64,000 nucleotides of DNA from JAVJUS01 sp040220455 (lineage in GTDB: Bacteria; Pseudomonadota; Alphaproteobacteria; DSM-16000; Inquilinaceae): positions 127,137-191,136 of the forward strand of contig JAVJUS010000005.1 in NCBI GenBank assembly GCA_040220455.1. The letters are read 5' to 3'. The notes beneath the pieces were generated by a model that was not told where the DNA came from, made no database searches, and saw only the letters and a list, made by a program, of their open reading frames with translations. Positions 51,197-60,306 of the stretch are shown here, piece after piece; position 1 is the first letter of the stretch, and the number at the start of each line of letters is the position of its first letter. Both the position numbers and the translations under genes were made by a program.

Positions 51197-52347
51197 CGCC
51201 CGATATCCTGTTCGCCGCCGGCGCGCTGTTCGCGCTGATGACGCTGCATCCGTTCGCAACCTATCCGGCGAGCCTGTGGGTGGCCGCGCGCCTCGCCCCG
51301 GCCCGGCCTGCCCACACCCCGGCGCCGAGAGGACGGCGGCCGCGCATCGCGATCTGCTGCTGCGCCTACAACGAGGCGGCCGTGATCCGTCAGAAGGCGG
51401 AGAACCTGCTGGCGCTGAAGGAGCGCTGGCCGGGCGCGCGCCTGCACGTCTACGACGACGGCTCGGCCGACGCCACGGCCGCCCATCTGGCCGACTACGC
51501 CGACCGGATCGACGTGGTCACGGGGCCGGGGCGCATGGGCAAGTCCCACGGCATGAACGTGCTGGTCGAGCGCGCCGGCGACGCCGACATCCTGGTCTTC
51601 ACCGACGCCAACGTACATGTCGACGGCGCCGCGCTCGACGCCCTGGTGCGCCACTTCGACGATCCGTCGGTGGGCTGCGTCAGCGGTCATCTGGTCTACA
51701 CCAACGCCGGCGACTCCGGCACGGCGGCGACCGGCGGGCTCTACTGGCGCTTCGAGGAGGCATTGAAGCGCCTGGAATCCCGGGTCGCCTCGACGCTGAT
51801 GGCCGACGGCTCGCTTTTCGCCCTGCGCCGCGACCTGCACCGGCCGGTGCCGCCGGACCTGATCGACGACATGGTGCTGTCGCTGGGCGTCTTCGCCGAT
51901 GGCTGGCGCGTGATCCAGGCCGAGGACGCCGTCGCCTACGAGCGCACCTCGACCGAGGCCGGCGAGGAGTTCCGGCGCAAGGTCCGCATCGCCTGCCAGG
52001 CGGTCAACGCCCATCGCGCGCTGCGCCCGCGTCTCGGCGCCATGGGCGCCTGGCGGCGCTACGTCTATCTCTCGCACAAGGTGCTGCGCTGGCTGGTCGT
52101 CTACAACGCCGCCGCCGCGGCCGCCCTGCTCGCGCTGGCCGCCGGCCTCGCCTGGGGCCCCGTCGTCCCGCTCGCCGTCGTGGCCGTCGCCACGGCGGCG
52201 GCCGGCGCACTCTGGCGGCTCAGGCGGAGCGTGTTCGACAAGGCGAGTGCCATCGCCCTGGCCTTCCTGGCGGTCGGCGTCGGCGTCGCCCGCTCCTTCG
52301 CCGGCGAGCGCTTCGTCACCTGGGACCAGGCGGCGACGGCACGGTGA
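51193..52347 (+). CDS. Family 2 membrane glycosyltransferase
   Basis: 384 residues. One N-terminal membrane helix, GT-A core (IAICCCAYNEAAVIRQKAEN, HVYDDGSADAT, VFTDANVHVD), the acceptor-base region DDMVLSLGVFADGWRV and ERTSTEAGEEFRRKVRIACQ, then two or three C-terminal helices (about 300-375). This is the architecture of processive or lipid-linked GT2 enzymes. The ATG at 51193 overlaps the preceding stop. Confidence 0.9.
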   Translation: MTPDILFAAGALFALMTLHPFATYPASLWVAARLAPARPAHTPAPRGRRPRIAICCCAYNEAAVIRQKAENLLALKERWPGARLHVYDDGSADATAAHLADYADRIDVVTGPGRMGKSHGMNVLVERAGDADILVFTDANVHVDGAALDALVRHFDDPSVGCVSGHLVYTNAGDSGTAATGGLYWRFEEALKRLESRVASTLMADGSLFALRRDLHRPVPPDLIDDMVLSLGVFADGWRVIQAEDAVAYERTSTEAGEEFRRKVRIACQAVNAHRALRPRLGAMGAWRRYVYLSHKVLRWLVVYNAAAAAALLALAAGLAWGPVVPLAVVAVATAAAGALWRLRRSVFDKASAIALAFLAVGVGVARSFAGERFVTWDQAATAR

Positions 52348-52382
52348 CGAGGATGCACGCGCCCCGCCCCGATACGCGCCGC

Positions 52383-53627
52383 CTAGCCCTGGTCGCCGGC
52401 CCGAGCGCCCTCGGACCGGCCGAGCAGGCGCCGGGTCAGCGTGCAGTGCGCGGCGACGTAGTCCGCGCTGGTCAGTCCGCGTTCGGCGACCTGGCGGCGC
52501 GCGGCTTCGGCCTGCCGGCGCCGGCGCTCCGGGTCGGCCAGCAGCACGGCCACCGCCCGGGCCAGGTCGTCCTGATCGCCCGGCTCGACCCATGTCACGG
52601 CCGCGGCGTCGAGATAGGCGTCGAGCCCGCCGGTCGCCGTGGCGATCACCGGCACGCCGGCGGCCACGGCCTCCAGCAGCACCGTGACGCCGGAGGCGTG
52701 ACGGTTGGGGCGCAGCGGCAACACCGCGATGTCGGCTGCGGCATAGGCTTCGCGCACCTCCGCGAGGCTCGCCTTGCGGCAGGTCAGGCGGGGGTCGTCG
52801 GGCAATCGGCGAGCCAGCGCCTCCGCCCGCGGAGTCAGGATCTCGGCCTCCACCGCCAGATCGGGTGCGGCGGCGAGCGCGTCGGCGAAGGTTCGCCAGT
52901 CGCGGTCGCGATCATTGCCGATGCCGAGCAGGCGGGCCGGACGCCCCTGCTCCCCGCCATCCACCGGGCGAGCCAGCCCGTCGAACAGCGCCGGGTCGAT
53001 GCCGAACGGGATCATCGCGACATCCGCCCGGCCGAGCGCCCGGCGCGCCACGTCGCGATTGACCGGGGAGAGCGTGGTCAGCGCCGCCGCCCGCCGCAGG
53101 AGCGCGCGATAGGCGGCGCGCCGGAGTCCCGACAGGCGCTCCCAGTGCTCGAACAGCCAGACCGACTGGGCGATCACCGGACGGCGCGCCGCGAGCCCGG
53201 CGCGCTGCAGCGCCAGGACCGCCAGATGCTCGCGCTCGGTATGGGTCCACACGATGTCCGCGTCGGCGATGCGCGCCCGGTTGCGCCAGACATGGACGAG
53301 GTCCATCCCGGCGGCGCGCAGCAGCGCGCTGCGCAGGACCGAGAGGGCCTTGCCGGTGGGCGGGTCGACGGAGAAGACCGGCGCGATGCCGTGCTCGCGC
53401 GCGCGGTGATAGCCGTAGGGCGTCGCCTCCGCGGTCAGGCCGCGGGCATGGCGCTCGGCCCATCGCGCGAGACCGGCCGCGTCGCCGCCGACCAGCCCCT
53501 GGCTGAAGGGCAGAAGCACGAAGGCCCGGATATCGGCCGTGTCGGTCCGGGTGTGGTCGGTCGTGGCATGTCGGTCGGGCGTCGGGTGCTCGGGCGTCGC
53601 GTGGGGGGCAGCGTCGGCGCCGTGCAT
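52383..53627 (-). CDS. Family 4 glycosyltransferase, opposite strand within the EPS operon
   Basis: 414 residues from the ATG at 53627. The start is low-complexity (His/Thr-rich, about 1-35), then IRAFVLLPFSQGLVGGD; the donor half has LLGIGNDRDRDWRTFADAL and LPLRPNRHASGVTVLLEAVAAGVPV, with the conserved Glu in LLEA. It is encoded against the direction of all surrounding EPS genes, so it has its own promoter, divergent from the polymerase gene at 53747. Confidence 0.85.
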   Translation of the reverse strand: MHGADAAPHATPEHPTPDRHATTDHTRTDTADIRAFVLLPFSQGLVGGDAAGLARWAERHARGLTAEATPYGYHRAREHGIAPVFSVDPPTGKALSVLRSALLRAAGMDLVHVWRNRARIADADIVWTHTEREHLAVLALQRAGLAARRPVIAQSVWLFEHWERLSGLRRAAYRALLRRAAALTTLSPVNRDVARRALGRADVAMIPFGIDPALFDGLARPVDGGEQGRPARLLGIGNDRDRDWRTFADALAAAPDLAVEAEILTPRAEALARRLPDDPRLTCRKASLAEVREAYAAADIAVLPLRPNRHASGVTVLLEAVAAGVPVIATATGGLDAYLDAAAVTWVEPGDQDDLARAVAVLLADPERRRRQAEAARRQVAERGLTSADYVAAHCTLTRRLLGRSEGARAGDQG

Positions 53628-53746
53628 GGTCGCCTCCGGGGTTCCGGCGGAGGACCCTACGCGCCTTCGGCCCGCACGCCGGCACGCGGCGGCGGATGTA
53701 GCGCGTCCCGCCCGGATCGGCAAGGGTCGGCGGTGGGGACGACCGC

Positions 53747-55099
53747 ATGACCGCCGCGCAGACCCTCTTCGCGCCGACGCCCCCGCCACCGGCGCCCGGG
53801 GCCGCCCGCGCCGCGCGCCGGCGCGAGGCGCTGCCGCTCGCCGGCCTGCTGGTCGCGATCGTGCTGGCCAACCGCTTCGGCGTCCAGATCGGCGGCGTGC
53901 AGCTCCAGGCCGCCCTGCCGCTGGCCGCGCCCGTTATCGTCTGGGGCGTGTGGAGCGGCGGCCTGCGCCTCGATCCCGGCCGGCTGGCCGCCTTCGCCGG
54001 CGCCGCGGCCGTGCTGACCGGCTGCACGATCGTCAGCGCGGGCGCGATCTCCCTGCCCTCGCTGGCGCTGGTGCTGGTGCTTTACCTGGTTCTGACGCTG
54101 GTGCCGGCGGGCGAGGCCTGGGGCGGGCCGGCTCTGCTGTCGGTCTTCCGCACCCTGATGACGGCGCTCGCCGCGGCGGGCATCGCCCAATACGTCCTGC
54201 AGTTCGCCCTGCCGACCTCGCTGCTGTTCAGCTTCCAGGGGCTGGTGCCGGACGCGATCCTGCGCGAGGGGACGAACACCGTCATCCCGATCCACTACGG
54301 CGCCGACATCGTCAAGAGCAACGGCGTCGTCTTTTCCGAGCCCTCGGCGTTCAGCCAGCACGTCGCGCTGGCGCTGCTGATCGAGCTGCTGTTCTTCGGC
54401 TCGGTCCCGCGCTTGGTGCTCTACGCCGTGGCGCTGGTCGTCGCCTATTCGGGAACGGGCATGGTCATGGTCGCGGTGTTCGGGCCCTTCGCCGCGCTCG
54501 CCGGGCGGCGGGTGAACGTGACTGCGATGGTGGTGCTGGCGATCCCGGCGGCGGTCGTGCTGGGCGCGCTGATCGACTGGACGGCCCTGCTCGACCGGGT
54601 CGACGAGCTGGGCAGCACCCAGTCGAGCGGCTTCGCCCGCTTCCTGTCGCCGTTCTGGATCCTGCGCGACTTCGTCATCGACCGGCCGATCGTGTTCCTG
54701 ACCGGGGCGGGCCCGGGTTCGGTCGAGGGCTTCCTGGCCGACACCTGGTACGAATCCCACGACCCGACCTGGGCCAAGCTGATGATCGAGTACGGCGCCG
54801 TCGGCACGGCGGCCTTCGCGGTCTTCTATTTCTACACGACCCTGTCGGGGGTGCGCTCGGCAATCCTGTCGCTGGCGGCCGCGCTGCAATACGCGGTGCT
54901 GGGCGGCGGGTTCCTGTCGCCCAGCCTGGTGCTGACGATCTGGCTGCTGGTCATCGCGAGCCAGCGCGCCGCGCCGGCCCGGGACCGGCACCCCCCGCGC
55001 CGCCCGGGCGCCGAGCCGCGGCTCGGCCGGACCCCGATCCCGACCTTATTTCCGACATCCGACCAGGGAGCGGGGGCCGCCCCGCCGATGCGCCCATGA
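53747..55099 (+). CDS. O-antigen ligase/Wzy-like polysaccharide polymerase
   Basis: 450-residue inner-membrane protein with about ten helices between residues 28 and 400. A large periplasmic loop includes IHYGADIVKSNGVVFSEPSAFSQHVA, and the late FLTGAGPGSVEG...YESHDPTWAKLMIEYGAVG matches the Wzy_C-type signature of polymerases. It would join lipid-linked repeat units in the periplasm. The C-terminal 50 residues are proline/arginine-rich. The stop overlaps the start of the pyruvyltransferase (ATGA). Confidence 0.83.
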   Translation: MTAAQTLFAPTPPPPAPGAARAARRREALPLAGLLVAIVLANRFGVQIGGVQLQAALPLAAPVIVWGVWSGGLRLDPGRLAAFAGAAAVLTGCTIVSAGAISLPSLALVLVLYLVLTLVPAGEAWGGPALLSVFRTLMTALAAAGIAQYVLQFALPTSLLFSFQGLVPDAILREGTNTVIPIHYGADIVKSNGVVFSEPSAFSQHVALALLIELLFFGSVPRLVLYAVALVVAYSGTGMVMVAVFGPFAALAGRRVNVTAMVVLAIPAAVVLGALIDWTALLDRVDELGSTQSSGFARFLSPFWILRDFVIDRPIVFLTGAGPGSVEGFLADTWYESHDPTWAKLMIEYGAVGTAAFAVFYFYTTLSGVRSAILSLAAALQYAVLGGGFLSPSLVLTIWLLVIASQRAAPARDRHPPRRPGAEPRLGRTPIPTLFPTSDQGAGAAPPMRP

Positions 55100-56082
55100 C
55101 CGTATCCGCCGAGACCCGAGCCGACGACCCGCGGGCGGCCGCCGAGCCGGTCATGGCCGAGCTGGACCAGTGGCTCGACGCCATGGCGCCGGTGATCGGC
55201 CGGGATCGCCCGGTGGTGCTGGCCGACTACCCGCTGCATCTCAATATCGGCGATCTGGTGCTGTCGGCCGGAACCGACGCCTGGCTCGAGCGGGCCGGGA
55301 TCCCCGTCGCCGGACGCTTCACGCCGGGGAATTTCGGCACCGGCGCGCGGCGGGCGATCGCCGAGGGCGCGACGATCCTGTTCGGCGGCGGCGGCAATCT
55401 GGGCGACATCTGGCCCGACTTCCACCGCTTCCACGAGCGGGTGATCGAGGCCTGCCCGGACAGCCGGATCGTCTTCCTGCCCCAGACCGCCCGGTTCCGG
55501 AAGCGGGAGACCCTGGACCGATCCCGGCGGATCTTCGATGCCCATCGCGACCTGCATCTGTTCGTGCGCGACCGGGAAAGCCTGGAGCTCTGCCGGTCGG
55601 CCTTCGCCGCGCCGGCGACGCTCGTTCCCGACATGGCCCATGCCCTGCGCACCGCGCCCCGGATGGTCGAGCTCGCCGAGCGCCCGGGCCACGGCACGCT
55701 GACGCTGGCCCGCACCGACCACGAGAGCCGGGGTGCGGGGACCGCGCCGGACGGCGCCGTCGATTGGCGAGACCTGCTGACCGACGGCGACCGGCGGCGC
55801 TATCACGGCTTCCGGGTCTGGCACGCGCTCGACCGGCGCACCGGCAACCGCCTGGACCCCGAGCCGGTCTGGCGGCGTTTTCGCGACCGGCTGGTCGACC
55901 GGATGATCGCGACCTTCGCCGATCACGAGACGATCCACACCGACCGGCTGCACGGGCTGATCATCGGCGCGCTGATCGACCGCCGGGTAATCTTCTCCGA
56001 CACCGCCGACGGCAAACTGTCCGGCTATCACGGGCAATGGCTCTCGGCGATTGCGTCGATCGGGCGGGAGACCCCGGCGTGA
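55096..56082 (+). CDS. Polysaccharide pyruvyltransferase (ExoV-like)
   Basis: 328 residues. LADYPLHLNIGDLVLSAGTDAWL near residue 42, the glycine-rich ILFGGGGNLGDIWPDFHRF, VFLPQTARF and the C-terminal ETIHTDRLHGLIIGALID define the family that transfers pyruvate from PEP as a ketal onto a sugar. ExoV and related enzymes pyruvylate the terminal sugar of EPS repeat units. The start at 55096 overlaps the polymerase stop. Confidence 0.87.
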   Translation: MTVSAETRADDPRAAAEPVMAELDQWLDAMAPVIGRDRPVVLADYPLHLNIGDLVLSAGTDAWLERAGIPVAGRFTPGNFGTGARRAIAEGATILFGGGGNLGDIWPDFHRFHERVIEACPDSRIVFLPQTARFRKRETLDRSRRIFDAHRDLHLFVRDRESLELCRSAFAAPATLVPDMAHALRTAPRMVELAERPGHGTLTLARTDHESRGAGTAPDGAVDWRDLLTDGDRRRYHGFRVWHALDRRTGNRLDPEPVWRRFRDRLVDRMIATFADHETIHTDRLHGLIIGALIDRRVIFSDTADGKLSGYHGQWLSAIASIGRETPA

Positions 56083-56175
56083 CCGGCGCCATCCACGCCG
56101 CGTCCCGTCAAGACGCCGTTTACCGGCGGGGGCCCATGGTGTGCGTGCCTCGTCCCACGCACCCGGACCCACGCC

Positions 56176-56361
56176 GTGTTCGCTGCCTGCCGACCCCGGA
56201 CGACCCGCCGGCCGCCGATCGCCGGCGTCATCGCCCTGTCGATGGCGGTGATGCTCGTCCTCGGCTCGGCCGGCTGGTGTCTCTACGCGGCCAAGCACGC
56301 CCTGGGGCTGGACCTGGTGCCGGGCATCGACATGGTGGACGACGCCGCCCACGGATTCTGA
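56176..56361 (+). CDS. Small single-helix membrane protein
   Basis: 61 residues from a GTG start. Residues ~17-40 form one membrane helix (AGVIALSMAVMLVLGSAGWCLYAA), followed by a short acidic tail (VPGIDMVDDAAHGF). Its composition is protein-like, unlike the arginine-rich shadow frames nearby. It fills most of the 322-base gap between the pyruvyltransferase and the flippase, in the same direction. No family recognised; it could be an accessory subunit of the flippase or polymerase. Confidence 0.45.
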   Translation: MFAACRPRTTRRPPIAGVIALSMAVMLVLGSAGWCLYAAKHALGLDLVPGIDMVDDAAHGF

Positions 56362-56404
56362 CCCCGCCGATCCCGGCCGGCCCGGCCCGCCGGCGGAGGG
56401 GCGC

Positions 56405-57898
56405 ATGACCCCGGCCGCCTCGCGCACGGTCGCGCGCTCCGGCGCCTGGGCCCTGGTGCAGAGCGGCGCGCTGGCGCTGCTCTCCCTGGGCGCGATCGTG
56501 GTGATCGCCCGGCTGATCGGGCCGACCCAGGTCGGCATCGCCGCGGTCGCCGTCGCGCTCGCCCAGATTTTAGGGCTGCTGGCGAGCTCGCTCATGATCG
56601 ACGCGCTGGTCCGCGCCCCGCGCCTGTCGAGCGCGCATCTCGACAGCGCGTTTTGGTGCTCGCTCGGCGTCGGCGCCGTCCTGGCGGCCGCGGTCGCGGC
56701 GCCGGCCCTGATCCTGCCGGAGGGCGGGCCGACGACCGTGCAGGCGCTGGCCGCCATCGCGCCGGTGCTGGCGGTCAAGGGGCTGGCCGCGGTGCCGATC
56801 GCGCTGCACCGGCGCGGCTTCGCCTTCCGGCCGCTCGCCGTCCGCGCGGTCGCCGGCCGGCTCGCCGGCGCGGTCGCGGGCATCGCGGTGGCGCTCGCCG
56901 GCGGCGGCTTCTGGGCCCTGATCGCGCAATTCGTCGTCAACGACCTGGTCTCGGTCGCGCTTCTCTGGCGGTCGACCGACTGGCGGCCGCGCGCGCGGAT
57001 CCGGCGGCGCCGGCTGGCCGGCCTGCTCGCCTTCGGCATTCCCTGGCTGGGGGCGGAGTTCGTCGGCTTCGCCAGCCAGCGGGTCCTGCAGATCCTCACC
57101 GGCGCCCTCCTCGGCCCGGCGGCGCTGGGCCCGCTGACGCTCGCCATGCGCCTGGCGGAGACCCTGCGCGAGCTGGTCGCCAGCGCCGCGACCCAGGTCA
57201 GCCTGCCCGTCTTCGCCCGGCTGCAGGACGACCCCGCCCATCTGGGCCGGGCGTTCCGCGCCGGCACGCGGATGACCGTGCTGACCACCGTGCCCGCCTT
57301 CGTCGGCTTCGCCGCCATCGCGCCGGCCGCGGTGCCGCTGCTGCTGGGCGACGCCTGGGCGGCGACGGCCGGCCTGGTCGTGCCGATCGCGCTGGCGGCC
57401 GCGGTGTCGAGCGCGTCGGTCTATGCCGGCAACGTCTTCTCGGCGGTCGATCGGCCGCGCCTGCGCGTCGTCGTCGCCGTCGCCGACCTGGCGCTGACGG
57501 GCCTTCTGTTCGGCGTCGCCTTGCCGGTGGGCGGGCTGGACGTCGATGCCGTGGCCTGGCTCTGGTTCGCGCGCACGGTCTGCCTGTCGCTGCTGCGCCT
57601 CGCCCTGGTCCGCGGCTGCCTGGGCGTGCCGATGCGCGCGATGGCCGCCGACACCCTGCCGGCGGCCGCGGCCGCGGTGACCATGGGCGTCGCGGTGTCG
57701 ATCCTGACCGACGCCCTGCTGGCCGCCGAGGGTCCGGTCGTCGCCAGCCTCGCCGGGATCGCCGCCGGCATCGCCGTCTACGGCGCGGGCGTTTCCCTCG
57801 TCGCGCCTGCCGCCGCCGGCGAGGTCGCGGCCGCGCTGCGTGCCCTGGCCGACCGCCGCGGCCCGGCCGCCGAAGCCACAGGAGCCCCTGCCCGATGA
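56405..57898 (+). CDS. Wzx-type flippase (MOP family, ExoT/MviN-like)
   Basis: 497 residues with about 12-14 membrane helices. The N-terminal GAWALVQSGALALLSLGAIVVIARLIGPTQVGIAAVA is a hallmark of polysaccharide flippases, and the later GIPWLGAEFVGFASQRVLQIL and GSAATQV-like helix pairs fit PF13440. It would move the undecaprenyl-linked repeat unit across the inner membrane. GGAGGGG precedes the ATG. The stop overlaps the next start (ATGA). Confidence 0.9.
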   Translation: MTPAASRTVARSGAWALVQSGALALLSLGAIVVIARLIGPTQVGIAAVAVALAQILGLLASSLMIDALVRAPRLSSAHLDSAFWCSLGVGAVLAAAVAAPALILPEGGPTTVQALAAIAPVLAVKGLAAVPIALHRRGFAFRPLAVRAVAGRLAGAVAGIAVALAGGGFWALIAQFVVNDLVSVALLWRSTDWRPRARIRRRRLAGLLAFGIPWLGAEFVGFASQRVLQILTGALLGPAALGPLTLAMRLAETLRELVASAATQVSLPVFARLQDDPAHLGRAFRAGTRMTVLTTVPAFVGFAAIAPAAVPLLLGDAWAATAGLVVPIALAAAVSSASVYAGNVFSAVDRPRLRVVVAVADLALTGLLFGVALPVGGLDVDAVAWLWFARTVCLSLLRLALVRGCLGVPMRAMAADTLPAAAAAVTMGVAVSILTDALLAAEGPVVASLAGIAAGIAVYGAGVSLVAPAAAGEVAAALRALADRRGPAAEATGAPAR

Positions 57899-59061
57899 CC
57901 GACCTTACCGAAACGCCGGCCGCGCGCGCCGGCAAGCATGTCGTCTTCGTGCCGCACGAGACCCTGGGCGGGGTGGGCGGCATCCAGCGCTACGATCGCC
58001 GCATGATCGAGGGCCTGGCGGCCGTACTGGGTGCGGCCGGCGGCCGGGCCTCGGTCTCGGCCCGGGTCGAGCCCGATTCGGCCTACCGGGCTCCCGACGG
58101 CGTCGCGCTGGAGCATGCCGACGGCTCGATGGCCCGGCTCGCCCTGCGCGTCGCCCACCGGGCCCGGGCCGGCCGCGCCGACCTGGTGATCCTCGGCCAT
58201 GCGCAGCTCGCGCCGGTCGGGCTGATGCTGCGCCGCCTGCCCGGCGCGCCGACGGTCGCGCTGTGCGTTCATGGCGACGATGTCTGGTCGATCGAGCCCG
58301 GCCGGCGTCCCCACCCGGTCCGGCGCGCGGCGATCCGGTCCTGCGCCGATCTCGTCTTTTCCGTCAGCCGCCACACGGCTCGGCGAATGAGGGAGGACTA
58401 CGGCCTGCCTGCCGGCCGGTTCCGCCACCTGCCCAACGCCATCGACACGCCGGGCGAGGCCGCGCGCGACCCGGTGGCGCGGCCCGCCGACCGGCCGCCG
58501 CGGCTGCTGACGGTCAGCCGGATGGACCCGCACGACGCGCGCAAGGGCATCGACGTGGCGCTCGAGGCCACGGCCCGGCTCGTCGAGCGCCATCCCGGAC
58601 TGACCCATGTCGTCGTCGGCGACGGGCCGGAGCGTCCGACCTACGAAGCAATGGCCGAGCGCCTGGGCCTCGGCGGCGTCGCCCGCTTCACCGGACGGAT
58701 CGACGACGCGGCGCTGAACCGGCTCTACGCCGAGTCCGACCTCTTCGTCCTGCCGTCCTCCAAGGAAGGCTTCGGCATCGTCTTTCTGGAGGCCTGGCGC
58801 CAGGGGCTGCCCGTCGTCTGCGGCAATCGCGACGCGTCGTGCGAGGTCGTCACCGACGGCGCGGACGGCCGCACCGTCGACCCGCACGATCCCGCGGCCG
58901 TCGCCGAGGGCGTCGCCGACATCCTCGACCGCCCGGACCGGGGCGCCGCCCTGGCCGCGGCGGGACGGCGCAAGATCGAGACGGTCTTCTCCGACGCCGC
59001 CTTCCGCCGCAACCTCGCCGATCTGCTCGACAACCGCTCCGGCGCGCGGGTGGCGGCATGA
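57895..59061 (+). CDS. Family 4 glycosyltransferase
   Basis: 388 residues. VVFVPHETLGGVGGIQRYDRRMIEGL marks the acceptor domain; LLTVSRMDPHDARKGIDVALEA, HVVVGDGPERPTYEAMAERLGL and SSKEGFGIVFLEAWRQGLPVV mark the donor domain with both glutamates of E-x7-E. The start at 57895 overlaps the flippase stop, and its own stop overlaps the next start. Adds a sugar to the EPS repeat. Confidence 0.9.
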   Translation: MTDLTETPAARAGKHVVFVPHETLGGVGGIQRYDRRMIEGLAAVLGAAGGRASVSARVEPDSAYRAPDGVALEHADGSMARLALRVAHRARAGRADLVILGHAQLAPVGLMLRRLPGAPTVALCVHGDDVWSIEPGRRPHPVRRAAIRSCADLVFSVSRHTARRMREDYGLPAGRFRHLPNAIDTPGEAARDPVARPADRPPRLLTVSRMDPHDARKGIDVALEATARLVERHPGLTHVVVGDGPERPTYEAMAERLGLGGVARFTGRIDDAALNRLYAESDLFVLPSSKEGFGIVFLEAWRQGLPVVCGNRDASCEVVTDGADGRTVDPHDPAAVAEGVADILDRPDRGAALAAAGRRKIETVFSDAAFRRNLADLLDNRSGARVAA

Positions 59062-60296
59062 GCCGGGGCCCGCGCGTTCTTCTCGTCGGCTTCTACGGCG
59101 TGCCGAACCTGGGCGACGAGCTGCTGTGCCGCGCCGTGATCGCGCGCGTCCGCGCCGTCGCGCCCGGCGCCCGGATCACGGTGCTGGCCGCCGACGCCGA
59201 GGTCGCGCGCCGCTATAGCGGGCTGGACGACGATGTCGCGATCCTGGAGGGCTTCTACCCGACGCCGCGCTTCCGCCGGGCGTGGAAGAGCCATCTCGAC
59301 GCCGCGGGCCGGGCCGATCTGGTGGTCCTGGGCGGTGGCGGGCTGATCAGCGACCGTCATCACTGGTCGAGCGTGCCGCGCTACGCCCTGCCGGCGCTGG
59401 CGGCGCTGGCCGCCGGCAGGCCGGTGATCGCGGCCGGGCTCGGCATCCCGGGCCTGCGCCGGTTCTGGCTGAGGCGCCTGTCGGCGGCGCTGGTCGGCGC
59501 CATGGCCCGGGTCGGGGTGCGCGACATGGTCTCGGCCAGCCAGGCCGAGGTGCTGGGCGCCCGGCCGGAGGCGGTGAGACCCGGGCGGGACATGGCCCCG
59601 GTCGCGCTCGCCGGGAGGCTCGACCGCTCGACGCCGGCCGTTGTCGTCGATCGCTGGCTGGTCAACCTGCGCGCCGACCCGCCCCTGCCCGAGGCCGGCG
59701 TGACGGCGATGCTGGAGCGCCTCGCCGCCGCCGGGGCCGGCATCGACCTGCTGGTCGCCGAGCCGGTCGACCGGCCCTACTACGAAGCCCTGGTCGCCGC
59801 AGTGACCCCGGGCGCCGCCGCGGCCTGCCGGGTTATCGAGCCGGAGACGCTGGACGAGGCGCTCGGCATCGTCCGGCGGGCCCGGGGCGTGCTGGCCGAG
59901 CGGCTGCACGTGGTCGTTGCGGCGATCGGCGCCGCCCGCCCGCTGGTCGCCGTGCCCTACGAATCCAAGGTGACGACGGCGCTCGCCGAGTTCGAGGCCG
60001 GCGCCGCCGTCGTCGCACCACACGAGATCGGTGCGGGCACCGCCGACCGGCTCTTCGCCGCCCGCGGCAACGAGGCGGCGGCGCGCCGGCTGGCCGACGC
60101 CGCTCCGGCGATCGCCGCGGAGATCGACGATTTGCTGCGCGCCGGCGTCGCGGCGCCGGCCGTGCCGTGGAACCGCCGGCTCGCCGCCGGATTGTGGCTG
60201 ACAGGATTGACGGCGTTCGCGCTCGTCAAGCCCTGGCTGCCCTCCCCCTCCCGCCTGCGGGCCCGCGTCGCGCGGGCGCCTGCCGCCCATAGCTGA
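59058..60296 (+). CDS. Polysaccharide pyruvyltransferase (CsaB-like), second copy
   Basis: 412 residues. VLLVGFYGVPNLGDELLCRAVIARVR at the N-terminus, LVVLGGGGLISDRHHWSSV near residue 92 and AERLHVVVAAIGAARPLVAVPYESKV near 280 fit the CsaB/PssM group, a different branch from the other pyruvyltransferase 3 kb upstream. It probably adds a pyruvate ketal to another sugar of the repeat. The last ~30 residues form a hydrophobic and basic tail. Confidence 0.85.
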   Translation: MSRGPRVLLVGFYGVPNLGDELLCRAVIARVRAVAPGARITVLAADAEVARRYSGLDDDVAILEGFYPTPRFRRAWKSHLDAAGRADLVVLGGGGLISDRHHWSSVPRYALPALAALAAGRPVIAAGLGIPGLRRFWLRRLSAALVGAMARVGVRDMVSASQAEVLGARPEAVRPGRDMAPVALAGRLDRSTPAVVVDRWLVNLRADPPLPEAGVTAMLERLAAAGAGIDLLVAEPVDRPYYEALVAAVTPGAAAACRVIEPETLDEALGIVRRARGVLAERLHVVVAAIGAARPLVAVPYESKVTTALAEFEAGAAVVAPHEIGAGTADRLFAARGNEAAARRLADAAPAIAAEIDDLLRAGVAAPAVPWNRRLAAGLWLTGLTAFALVKPWLPSPSRLRARVARAPAAHS

Positions 60297-60306
60297 GGTG
60301 ACCTCC

